Assembly (NCBI GenBank): GCA_024641635.1
Contig: JAHECS010000003.1
Span: 1-64,000 of the forward strand
Direction of reading: 5' to 3'
DNA from: Actinomycetes bacterium
GTDB lineage: Bacteria; Actinomycetota; Actinomycetes; S36-B12
DNA: 64,000 nt
Made by a program: the position numbers and the translations under genes. Below are positions 27,593 through 36,155 of this stretch, in pieces. Every line of letters starts with the position of its first letter. Position 1 is the stretch's first letter. Below the pieces are notes generated by a model. That model had not been told where the DNA came from. It searched no databases and was given only the letters and a program-made list of their open reading frames with translations.

Positions 27593-28954
27593 CTACTGGA
27601 AGTAGAAGCGGACGGGGACGTCCGTGAGGGTGACCGGCGCCCCGGACTCGACCTCCTGGCAGTTCGCCAGGGGGTCGCAGACCAGGCGGGCCCCTTCAGG
27701 CACCGTGTAGGCGGTCTCGCCCTTCTCGGACCAGGCCACGATCCAGGGCGTGCCTGCCTTGGAGAAGTTGCACGCGACCGCGCCCGAGTCCTCGGCGGTG
27801 CAGCCGTCGAACGACGCCCCCACCACCCAGTTGTCGAGGGCGAAGAACCCCTGCTCGGCATCCGAGCCGGGGAAGGCCTGGATCCCTCGGACGACGCCGG
27901 TGTTGCCGCCCTCCTTCTGTGTCCAGATGTACCAGTAGGACCGGTCGACCCCGTAGCGCAGATCGTCGATGTAGGTGCGGACGATGAAGCCGGCGGCCTT
28001 CGCCCCCGTGATCTCCTGGCCCGCGATGTCGCCGGGGCCGGCGAGGCCGTAGTTGAGCTCGGTGTCCCACAGCGGCAGGTCGGGGGCGCCAGCGGCGGTG
28101 AGGTAGTCCTGAACCTTGGTGATCGCCACGCCCCGGGCGATCGGGTCGCCGTCACCGGCCGGGTACGTGTGCACCGCGACGACGTCCACCGGCCAGTCCT
28201 TCGCGGCCAGCGCCGTGAGGTAGGCCGGGAAGAACTTGTCGAATGCCGCCGTGAGTCGGGTTGTCGGCGAGGCCGACACCACGAGCGCGTCGGGATCGAT
28301 CGCCTTGATGATGTCGTAGGCGCGCTTGGTCAGCTCGGCCATCTCCTCCGGCGTCCCGTTCCAGAAGTTCTTCAGGTTCGCCTCGTTCCAGATCTGGTAC
28401 GCCGCGATCCGTCCCTTGTAGCGGGTGGCCACCTCGGTCACCCAGGAGTCCCAGGCGTCGAGATCCTTGGGCGCGCTCGCGGCACCCGGCTGGGGGTAGT
28501 CGGTGTCGGTGACCTTCTTGGCGTTCCACTCCGGCGTGGTGCCCAGCACCATGAGCACGTCCGACATGCCCTTCGACTGGGCGTTCTCGAGGGCACCCTC
28601 GAGGTTGTCCCACTTGTAGACGCCCGGCTCGAGCTCGATCTGCGACCACGCCGTGCCGTTGTCCCACAGCCGCAGGGCCCCGAACGGCGCGGATGCCCAG
28701 TTGCCGGCCTCCTCGCCCTCGATGTGCATGCCCACGAGGGAGGCGGGCACTCCGCCGGCCTCCGGCGCCGACGACCCCGAGGGGGCGGCCGAGGCGCTCG
28801 GCGTCGAATCGGAGCTGCCCGACGAGCATCCTGCCGCGAGCAGGGTGACCGCCGCCGCGACAGCCGTGAAGGCTACGAGGCCGGAGGCGCGGCGGGATCC
28901 ACCGGCGCGGCGGGATCGACCGGCGGGGCCGGCACTGCGGGCGTTCCGAACCAT
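27593..28954 (-). CDS. secreted/lipoprotein-like glycoside hydrolase (TIM-barrel, GH39/GH5-like)
   Basis: Hydrophobic N-terminus with LLAAGCSSGSS lipobox; RLWDNGTAWSQIE, YQIWNEANLKNFWNG, PLWDTELNYG; paralog of next gene. Start MVRNARSAG at 28954 is inferred. Confidence 0.8.
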   Translation of the reverse strand: MVRNARSAGPAGRSRRAGGSRRASGLVAFTAVAAAVTLLAAGCSSGSSDSTPSASAAPSGSSAPEAGGVPASLVGMHIEGEEAGNWASAPFGALRLWDNGTAWSQIELEPGVYKWDNLEGALENAQSKGMSDVLMVLGTTPEWNAKKVTDTDYPQPGAASAPKDLDAWDSWVTEVATRYKGRIAAYQIWNEANLKNFWNGTPEEMAELTKRAYDIIKAIDPDALVVSASPTTRLTAAFDKFFPAYLTALAAKDWPVDVVAVHTYPAGDGDPIARGVAITKVQDYLTAAGAPDLPLWDTELNYGLAGPGDIAGQEITGAKAAGFIVRTYIDDLRYGVDRSYWYIWTQKEGGNTGVVRGIQAFPGSDAEQGFFALDNWVVGASFDGCTAEDSGAVACNFSKAGTPWIVAWSEKGETAYTVPEGARLVCDPLANCQEVESGAPVTLTDVPVRFYFQ

Positions 28955-30165
28955 TGCGGGGTTCCAATCGTGACTTGCGACCCCGGGATCACCGGCGTGC
29001 ACTGATTGAGCGCGTTGCAGGTGATGGTCGCATTCGCGGGCACCGTAAAGGTACCTGAGCCCGACGAGGCCCACGCGACCACCTTCGGCGTGACGTTGTC
29101 ACCGAGGTTGCAGACGTTGACCGCGCCGGCCTGGCAGTCGAAGAAGGCGCCGCTCAGCCAGTTGCGGACGGTCTCATATCCCACAGCTCCCCCGGTGCCC
29201 GAGTACATCTGGATCCCGACGAGGCTGGAGTTGTTGTACCAGTAGTACCAGTACGCGCGCCCGACCCCGTAGAGCATGTCGTCGAGGTACGTCTGGGCCA
29301 CCCAGGCCGCCGACGTGCCCGAGTCGAGCACGCGACGCGGATTGTTCTTCTGCGGCCCGGCGATGCCGTAGTTGATCTCGGTGTCCCACAGTCCCATGCG
29401 GGCAGGAACCTTGGCCTTCTTCATGTCCTTCTGCGCCTGCTTGATGAAGGCGACACGGTCCGCCGGGGTGCCGTTGGCGGCCGGGTAGAGGTGGACCGAC
29501 ACGACGTCGATCGGCCACTTGAGCTTCTTGAGCTCCTTGAGGTAGGCGGGGAAGAACTTCTTGTAGGCGCTCTGCAGCCGCATCGTCGTGCTCGCCGCCA
29601 CGACCTTCGCCGACGGGTCGTACTTTCGGATGATCTTGTACGCCTCCTTGGTCAGCTGCGCCATCTGCTTCGGCGTGCCCTGCCAGAAGGTCGTGAGGTT
29701 GGCCTCGTTCCAGATCTGGTAGGCGTCGATGGACGCGCCGTAGCGCTTCACGATCGCCGTCACCCAGCTCTTCCAGTCCTTCATGCTCTTGGGCATCGAG
29801 GCCGCGCCCTTGTTGGGGTAGGTGCCCTGCTTGGCGTTCTTCGCTGCCCACTTCGGCGTCGAGCCGAGCACGTACAGGCTGCGGAGGTTCTGGGCGTTCG
29901 CGTTGGCGATCGCGGCGTCGAGGCCGTTCCACCAGTACTTGCCGTTCTTCTGCTCGACCTGGCCCCAGGTGACCCCGGAGTCCCACAGGCGGATCGCCCC
30001 GTCGTTGACGGTCGTGGTCTCGCCCTGCGAGATCTGCGGGACATGCATGCCGAACGCCAGATCGTCGATCGGGCCGCCGGTCACCGCCTGAGCGGGTGCA
30101 GAGGTCAGCAGTCCGCCGACGGCGAGGGCCGTGGCGAGGGCGGTGGCCATGAGGGTGCGGCGCAT
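28873..30165 (-). CDS. secreted glycoside hydrolase (paralog of 27593..28954)
   Basis: Signal peptide MRRTLMATALATALAVGGLLTSAPAQA; RLWDSGVTWGQVEQ, YQIWNEANLTTFWQG, GLWDTEINYGIAGP. Confidence 0.82.
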   Translation of the reverse strand: MRRTLMATALATALAVGGLLTSAPAQAVTGGPIDDLAFGMHVPQISQGETTTVNDGAIRLWDSGVTWGQVEQKNGKYWWNGLDAAIANANAQNLRSLYVLGSTPKWAAKNAKQGTYPNKGAASMPKSMKDWKSWVTAIVKRYGASIDAYQIWNEANLTTFWQGTPKQMAQLTKEAYKIIRKYDPSAKVVAASTTMRLQSAYKKFFPAYLKELKKLKWPIDVVSVHLYPAANGTPADRVAFIKQAQKDMKKAKVPARMGLWDTEINYGIAGPQKNNPRRVLDSGTSAAWVAQTYLDDMLYGVGRAYWYYWYNNSSLVGIQMYSGTGGAVGYETVRNWLSGAFFDCQAGAVNVCNLGDNVTPKVVAWASSGSGTFTVPANATITCNALNQCTPVIPGSQVTIGTPQWFGTPAVPAPPVDPAAPVDPAAPPAS

Positions 30166-30252
30166 GGGGAACCTTCCGAGGGGAAACGCGGTCGGCCACG
30201 ACCATAACCCACCGGCTCCTCGATGCAGGGGAGCGACAGACCCGCCTGAGCC

Positions 30253-30948
30253 CTAGCGCTTCCTCAGCACGTACAGGCTCTGGCCGTCCGTTTCGCGGCC
30301 GTACTCGAACCGGTCAACCGCCAGACGGGCAGCGTTCACGTGATCCTCGAAGTGCCAGCGGGCGAACCGGGTGCAGTGCAGGCGCCCCTTCCACTCCAGT
30401 GGGCCGTACCCCTCCGGGTTCTCCTCCCAGCCGGGCACATCCTCCTCGACGAAGCAGGTGACGAACGCCCGTCCCTCCGGGGCCAACGCCTCACCGATGA
30501 GCTGCAGGTACGCGGGGGTGTCCTCGTCGTTCATGTGCGAGAAGACCGAGTACGCGTAGAACACGTCGACACTGCCGGGCTCGGCGGACAGCGTCCGCTC
30601 GGGGGTGCCGTCAGGGTTGTAGCGCTCGTTGCTGACGTCGACGCACGTGAACCGGAAGCCCGGCCCTGCGAGGTTCTCCTCCGCCCATTCGACGAGCTCA
30701 GGCTGGACGTCGACCCCGTGGTAGTCGGCGATCCGGCCGAAGTGCTCGCGGACGCCGACGGCGAGGCGGCCGGCCCCGCATCCCCAGTCGAGCAGCCTCG
30801 AATCCGTGCCGAGCGCGCAGTACCGCTCCAGGCGCTTGACGTCGCGGACCGCCGTCTTGACGAACGCCGCGTCGTTCTTGAAGTGCTTGCCGCCCATGCG
30901 GTACTTGCTCGGCGGGAGCGCGCCGTCCTGCGTCTTCTTCGAGAACAT
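30253..30948 (-). CDS. class I SAM-dependent methyltransferase
   Basis: RLLDWGCGAGRLAVGV motif I, DVFYAYSVFSHM. Confidence 0.85.
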   Translation of the reverse strand: MFSKKTQDGALPPSKYRMGGKHFKNDAAFVKTAVRDVKRLERYCALGTDSRLLDWGCGAGRLAVGVREHFGRIADYHGVDVQPELVEWAEENLAGPGFRFTCVDVSNERYNPDGTPERTLSAEPGSVDVFYAYSVFSHMNDEDTPAYLQLIGEALAPEGRAFVTCFVEEDVPGWEENPEGYGPLEWKGRLHCTRFARWHFEDHVNAARLAVDRFEYGRETDGQSLYVLRKR

Positions 30949-31044
30949 GGGGGCAGCCTACGGCTCAGCCGCCCACACCCGGAGGGTCGTCAGTGCGGCG
31001 GGCGTCGACCGCGGGTGGCCGCCACAAGGGACGAGGCAACGGCA

Positions 31045-31926
31045 CTACTTGAGGAGGCGGCTCATGCGTCGATCAGCGAGGAGCTTGCCGTCGGTCTGGC
31101 AGGTCGGGCAGTACTGGAGAGCCGAACTGGCGAACGACACCTCTCGGACGACGTCGCCACAGGCGGGACACGGCTGCCCGGCACGGCCGTGGACGGCGAG
31201 GTTCGCCTTCTTCTCCGCCTTGAGCGTCCCGGTGCCGTGACCGACGCTGTTCTCGATGGCCACGGTCAGCTCCCTGCGCATGCACTCGTACAGGCCCGCC
31301 ACTTCGCTCGGCGTGAGGGAGGTACAGGGATGGAAGGGGGACAGTCGGGCGGCATGAAGGATCTCGTCGCTGTAGGCGTTGCCGATGCCGGCGATGATCG
31401 ACTGGTCGCGCAGGACGCCCTTGAGCTGTGACCGGCCCGCTGACGCGAGGATCCCGGCGAACGCCTCCTCGGTGAGCTCGTCGGAGAGCGCGTCCGGGCC
31501 GAGTCGCGCGACCCCGGGCACCTGCGACGGGTCGGTCACCACGTAGAGCGCCAGCCGCTTCTGCGTCCCCGCCTCGGTGATGTCGAAGCCGCCCGTCGGC
31601 TCGCCATCGTCGGAGACGAACGCCACCCGGAGCGCGAGGGGGCCCTTTCCCGGCTTGACCGGCGTCGAGGGCACGTCCTCACGCCACTGGACCCACCCAG
31701 CGCGGGACAGGTGCCACAGCAGGTGCAGCCCGTCGTCGGTTCCCAGGTCGAGGAACTTCCCGTGTCGCGCCACGCCCGAAACCCGTTGCCCCGCAAGCTC
31801 GGTCAAGGACGGGCTGAACGTCTTGAGCGCGCTCAGGCTGGCCAAGGTGATCGACGCGATCCGCGTGCCGGCCGTGCGCTCGGACAGGAACCGCGCGAGC
31901 GCCTCGACCTCGGGCAGCTCGGGCAC
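31045..31926 (-). CDS. Fpg/Nei family DNA glycosylase
   Basis: MPELPEVEALARFL; RHGKFLDLG; IGNAYSDEILH; C-terminal zinc finger CPAC-x16-CPTC; GTG start. Confidence 0.93.
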   Translation of the reverse strand: MPELPEVEALARFLSERTAGTRIASITLASLSALKTFSPSLTELAGQRVSGVARHGKFLDLGTDDGLHLLWHLSRAGWVQWREDVPSTPVKPGKGPLALRVAFVSDDGEPTGGFDITEAGTQKRLALYVVTDPSQVPGVARLGPDALSDELTEEAFAGILASAGRSQLKGVLRDQSIIAGIGNAYSDEILHAARLSPFHPCTSLTPSEVAGLYECMRRELTVAIENSVGHGTGTLKAEKKANLAVHGRAGQPCPACGDVVREVSFASSALQYCPTCQTDGKLLADRRMSRLLK

Positions 31927-33153
31927 CTACAGGAGCCCCATGTCCGCAGCCGCCTCGCGCAGCTCGTCGCGCACGTCCGGGTGAGCGGCGTGCTCGATGA
32001 TGTTGAGGGCCTGAGAGCGCTGGCTGCGGCCGAAGCACTGCGCGAGTCCGTGCTCGGTCGCGACGTAGCTGTGCTGGAAGCTCGTCACCGGCTCGGTGAG
32101 GTGCGGGACGATCGTCGACACGTTCGCCTTGGGGTGCCATGAGTGGAGGGCCATGAAGGACTGCCCGCCCCGCGAGTGGAGGGCGCCGACGATGAAGTCC
32201 GTCGATCCTCCGAAGCCGGAGTAGATGCAGCCCTTGACGCGGCTCGCGTTGGCCTGGTCGAAGAGGTCCACCTGCAGCGCCCCGTTGACACTGGTCATGC
32301 GCGCCTGCCGGGAGATCTGGCCCGGGGCGTTCGTGTTCTCCGTGCGGAGCATGCGCACCCGCTTGTTCAGGTGGACCCAGTCGTACAGCTCCTGGGACCC
32401 GAAGAGGAACGACGCGGTGAGCGGGATGTCCTCGTCGAGGCAGCCCTGCTTGTGCAGCTCGAGGACGCCGTCACTGAACATCTCCGTCCAGATCCGCATG
32501 TCCCGGTGGCCGGTGAGCGAGGCAAGCACGGCGTCCGGGACGGCGCCGATGCCGAGCTGCAGGGTCGACGCATCCTGGACGCGCGCCGCGATCCGCCCGC
32601 CGATCTCCCGGGAGACGTCGTCCAGCGGCTTGGGGGTGTGAGTGACCAGGGGCTCGTCGACCTCGACGAGGTAGTCGATCTCGTGCTCGTAGATCTGCGC
32701 GTCACCGTAGGTGTAGGGCATCTTCGGGTTCGCCTGAACGATGACGAGACCACCGCGTTCCCGGGTCGCCTCGATCGCAGCGGGCAGGACGTTCACCTCG
32801 GTGCCCAGGCTGACCGTGTCGTGCCTCCTCGCGGAGGAATGCAGGAGGACGACGTCCGGGCGATAGTGATCGCGGTACAGGACGGGAACCAGACTGAGCC
32901 GACAGGGGATGTAGTCCAGGTGCGGGGACGACCGCATCCCGGGGCCGACGAACGTCGTCTCATAGGTGACGCCCTTGCGGTCCGGCAGGCCCTTCTGCGC
33001 GTTCAGCATGTGCAGGCGGTACTCGGGAACGATGGCGTCGAGGGCACCGAGGAGCACGGCCGGGGTCGCGAAGTTCCCGGACGCGACCACCCGGGGGTTC
33101 TCCGGCAGGCTGGCGAAGACACTCTGGAGCTGCTCGACCGTCACTACTCTCAT
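31927..33153 (-). CDS. acetyl-CoA hydrolase/transferase family (4-hydroxybutyrate CoA-transferase-like)
   Basis: LQLGIGAVPDAVLASLTGHRDMRIWTEMFSDGVLEL; GFGGSTDFIVGALHSRGG. Confidence 0.9.
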   Translation of the reverse strand: MRVVTVEQLQSVFASLPENPRVVASGNFATPAVLLGALDAIVPEYRLHMLNAQKGLPDRKGVTYETTFVGPGMRSSPHLDYIPCRLSLVPVLYRDHYRPDVVLLHSSARRHDTVSLGTEVNVLPAAIEATRERGGLVIVQANPKMPYTYGDAQIYEHEIDYLVEVDEPLVTHTPKPLDDVSREIGGRIAARVQDASTLQLGIGAVPDAVLASLTGHRDMRIWTEMFSDGVLELHKQGCLDEDIPLTASFLFGSQELYDWVHLNKRVRMLRTENTNAPGQISRQARMTSVNGALQVDLFDQANASRVKGCIYSGFGGSTDFIVGALHSRGGQSFMALHSWHPKANVSTIVPHLTEPVTSFQHSYVATEHGLAQCFGRSQRSQALNIIEHAAHPDVRDELREAAADMGLL

Positions 33154-33224
33154 GGCGCCATCCTTCCACCCGTCCGCGTTCGCGGACGGCTTGAGCGGGT
33201 GAGCCCTGTGCCACAATTGCGCGC

Positions 33225-34169
33225 ATGGTGCAGCCGATCAACTGGCCGGACGTCAAGGTGTACGTGGCCGGCCACAACGGCCTCGTCGGCTCCGCGATCG
33301 TGAGGGCCCTCGAGTCGGCCGGCGTCGGCGAGGTTGTCGGCTGGCGTTCGAGCGAGCTGGACCTCACGGATCGCGACGCGACGATGGACGCCATCACCGA
33401 GGCCCGTCCTGACGTCGTGATCGACGCGGCCGCGAAGGTCGGCGGCATCATGGCGAACTCCACCTACCCCGTGGAGTTCCTCAAGGACAACGTCCTCATC
33501 CAGACCAACGTCATGGACGCGGCGCACGCCATCGACATCGACCGGCTGCTGTTCCTCGGGTCGTCCTGCATCTACCCCCGTCACGCCACTCAGCCGATCC
33601 GCGAGTCCTCGCTCATGACCGGGCCCCTCGAGCCCACCAACCAGGCCTACGCGATGGCGAAGATCTCCGGGATCTTCTACATCGAGGCTCATCGCACCGA
33701 GTACGGCCGCCACTGGATCTCGGCCATGCCCACGAATCTCTACGGGCCGAAGGACAACTTCGACCTCGAGACCTCGCACGTGCTCCCGGCCTTCATCCGC
33801 CGCTTCCACGAGGCCAAGACGAGCGGCGCCGCGACGGTCACGGTGTGGGGCACGGGTGCACCTCGTCGCGAGTTCCTGCACGTGGACGATCTCGCACAGG
33901 CCTGCCTCATGCTCCTGCAGACGTATGACTCCCCCGAGACGATCAACGTCGGCTGGGGCGACGACCTGCCCATCCGGGAGCTCGCCGAGACGGTGGCCAG
34001 TGTCGTCGGGTACGCAGGGGACATCGAGTGGGACACCTCGAAGCCTGACGGGATGCCGCGCAAGCTCCTCGACACCAGCCGCATCAACGCGCTCGGATGG
34101 CAGCCGACGATCAAGCTGCGCGACGGACTGACGTCCACCTACGAGTGGTTCGTGGAGAACGTGGCCTGA
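33225..34169 (+). CDS. fcl: GDP-L-fucose synthase
   Basis: KVYVAGHNGLVGSAIVRAL; DAAAKVGGIMANSTYPVEFLKDNVLIQTNVMDAAH; FLGSSCIYPRHATQPIRESSLMTGPLEPTNQAYAMAKISG. Confidence 0.96.
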   Translation: MVQPINWPDVKVYVAGHNGLVGSAIVRALESAGVGEVVGWRSSELDLTDRDATMDAITEARPDVVIDAAAKVGGIMANSTYPVEFLKDNVLIQTNVMDAAHAIDIDRLLFLGSSCIYPRHATQPIRESSLMTGPLEPTNQAYAMAKISGIFYIEAHRTEYGRHWISAMPTNLYGPKDNFDLETSHVLPAFIRRFHEAKTSGAATVTVWGTGAPRREFLHVDDLAQACLMLLQTYDSPETINVGWGDDLPIRELAETVASVVGYAGDIEWDTSKPDGMPRKLLDTSRINALGWQPTIKLRDGLTSTYEWFVENVA

Positions 34170-34170
34170 C

Positions 34171-34551
34171 GTGGACGAGGAGGACGTGCGCGACGAGCCG
34201 CTTCAGGTCCTCCTGCCCGGACGACGGTCGCTCCTGGTCCGCCTCACCTGCCAGGAGGGGATGCGGCCGGCGATGCTCGAGGTCCTCAACACCTATGCGG
34301 ACGGCCTCGAGGAGGAACCGGGAACCGAGATGTTCGTCGTCTCCCTCGACCCGGACGACGCGACCATCGTGTGGCTGTACGAGGTCTTCAAGGACGAGGA
34401 TGCCGAGGAGGCCCACCGGGCGTCCGGGGGGTTCGCGCGGATGATGGGGACGATGCCGGAGTTCCTCAGCGCCCCGCCCGCCGTCCTGCGCATGGAGCCG
34501 CTGCGCATGGTGATGCACGAGACGGTCCTTGCCGAGGACTGGGCGTTCTGA
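34171..34551 (+). CDS. antibiotic biosynthesis monooxygenase (ABM) domain protein
   Basis: Small ferredoxin-like domain: LLVRLTCQEGMRPAMLEVLNTYADGLEEEPGTEMFVVSLDPDDATIVWLYEVFKDEDAEEAH. Confidence 0.75.
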   Translation: MDEEDVRDEPLQVLLPGRRSLLVRLTCQEGMRPAMLEVLNTYADGLEEEPGTEMFVVSLDPDDATIVWLYEVFKDEDAEEAHRASGGFARMMGTMPEFLSAPPAVLRMEPLRMVMHETVLAEDWAF

Positions 34552-34838
34552 TGGTGCTCGAGGTCGCGTACGTGCCGATCCTGCCCGGGCACGAGGACGA
34601 GTTCGAGGCGGCGCTCCTGGACGCAGCCTCGACCGTGCTGCCCGAGGCCCGTGGCTTCCTGGAGTTCACCGGGCACGGCTGGTGCGTGGAACGTCCCAAC
34701 GTCTACCTGTTCACGATCCGATGGGAGACCCTGGAGGACCACACCGAGGGATTCCGCGGCTCGGAGCTCTTCGCCCGGTGGCGCGGACTCATCGGTCCGC
34801 ACTTCGACGGAGCGCCGTCCGTCGAGCACTTCGCCTGA
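34551..34838 (+). CDS. antibiotic biosynthesis monooxygenase (ABM) family protein
   Basis: VLEVAYVPILPGHEDEFEAALLDAASTVLPEARGFLEFTGHGWCVERPNVYLFTIRWETLEDHTEGFRGSELF; TGATG overlap. Confidence 0.8.
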   Translation: MVLEVAYVPILPGHEDEFEAALLDAASTVLPEARGFLEFTGHGWCVERPNVYLFTIRWETLEDHTEGFRGSELFARWRGLIGPHFDGAPSVEHFA

Positions 34839-34859
34839 CCGTTCCGAGGGCTGCCGGGC

Positions 34860-36131
34860 TCAGGTGAACGGCGGGCGATCGTCGAAGCGAAGGCTGAGTC
34901 GGCCGGAGGCCCGCCACAGCCGCGCGACGACATCCGCATCCTCCGGCGTGACCAGGTTGCCCATGACCCGCAGGGCAACCGTCATGAGTCCCCGCGATCT
35001 CATCCCCACGGGCCCAAGGGTCGGCAGCAACCCCGGCACGGTGAGGAAGCCGGCCAGCCGGCGGGCGATGGAGAACGCCGTCCCATACCGCTGCCGGAGG
35101 ATCGGCGCCCACTGGCGGGTGTAGTCGAGGCTGGGATTCGGCACCGAGTCGGCGAGCAGGTGCGCGGCCAGATGCCCCGTCTCAAGTCCGTAGTCGATGC
35201 CCTCGCCATTCAGCGGGTTGACGCACCCGGCCGCATCACCGACAAGCAGCCAGTTGGGACCCGAGACCCCGCTGACCGCACCGCCCATCGGCAGGAGAGC
35301 CGACCAGGCCGCGCGGACATCGCCCTCGAACTGCCAGGTGTCACGCTGCGTCTCGGCGTAGTGGGCGAGGAGGGAGCGAAGGTTCACGTCTGCCGGGTGG
35401 CGATCGGTGGCCAGGGTGCCGACACCCACGTTCACCTCGCCGTCACCGAGCGGGAACACCCACCCGTAGCCCGACAGCAGCTCGCCCTGCTCTCCGCGCA
35501 GTTCGAGGTGCGAGGAGATCCAGGGATCATCGCTGCGGTGCGACTTGATGTACGCGCGGGCGGCGACCCCGTATGCCGTGCTCCGGTGCCACGTCCGACC
35601 GAGTCGTCGGCCCAGCTGGGAGCGGGCCCCGTCCGCGACGACGAGCCGCCGGCAGGTGATCTCCCGGCGCTCGGCCCGACGGCCGGATCCCGTCGTGAAC
35701 GTGACCCCCCGCACGCGGCCCTGCTCCAGGCGAACGTCGACGGCGCGGTGACCCTCCACGGCGGACACGCCTGCGTCCAGGGCCACCTGGCGGATCGCGG
35801 CGTCGAGCTCCAGCCGCGGTGCCGCGCCGCCGTACCTTGGCAGCGATCCGCCCGGCCATGGCAGGTACAGCTCCTGGCCGAAGCCGGCAGCCCGCAACCC
35901 CCAGTTCCGCGCCCGTCCGTCCAGCCACGGGGACAGTCCGAGCTGATCGAGCTCGGCGATGGCGCGAGGCGTGAGCCCGTCCCCGCAGGGCTTGTCACGC
36001 GGGAAGGTCTCCGCATCGACCAGCAGGACGTCGAGTCCCTGCCGCGCCGCCCACGCGGCTGTTGCCGACCCGGCAGGGCCGGCGCCGACGACGAGGACGT
36101 CGGTGTCCGTGGGGGGGGAGGTCGCGGTCAT
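34860..36131 (-). CDS. geranylgeranyl reductase family FAD-dependent oxidoreductase
   Basis: DVLVVGAGPAGSATAAWAARQGLDVLLVDAETFPRDKPCGDGLTPRAI; NWLLVGDAAGCVNPLNGEGIDYGLETG. Confidence 0.92.
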   Translation of the reverse strand: MTATSPPTDTDVLVVGAGPAGSATAAWAARQGLDVLLVDAETFPRDKPCGDGLTPRAIAELDQLGLSPWLDGRARNWGLRAAGFGQELYLPWPGGSLPRYGGAAPRLELDAAIRQVALDAGVSAVEGHRAVDVRLEQGRVRGVTFTTGSGRRAERREITCRRLVVADGARSQLGRRLGRTWHRSTAYGVAARAYIKSHRSDDPWISSHLELRGEQGELLSGYGWVFPLGDGEVNVGVGTLATDRHPADVNLRSLLAHYAETQRDTWQFEGDVRAAWSALLPMGGAVSGVSGPNWLLVGDAAGCVNPLNGEGIDYGLETGHLAAHLLADSVPNPSLDYTRQWAPILRQRYGTAFSIARRLAGFLTVPGLLPTLGPVGMRSRGLMTVALRVMGNLVTPEDADVVARLWRASGRLSLRFDDRPPFT

Positions 36132-36155
36132 GGCCCGCATATTGTCCCCGAACGG

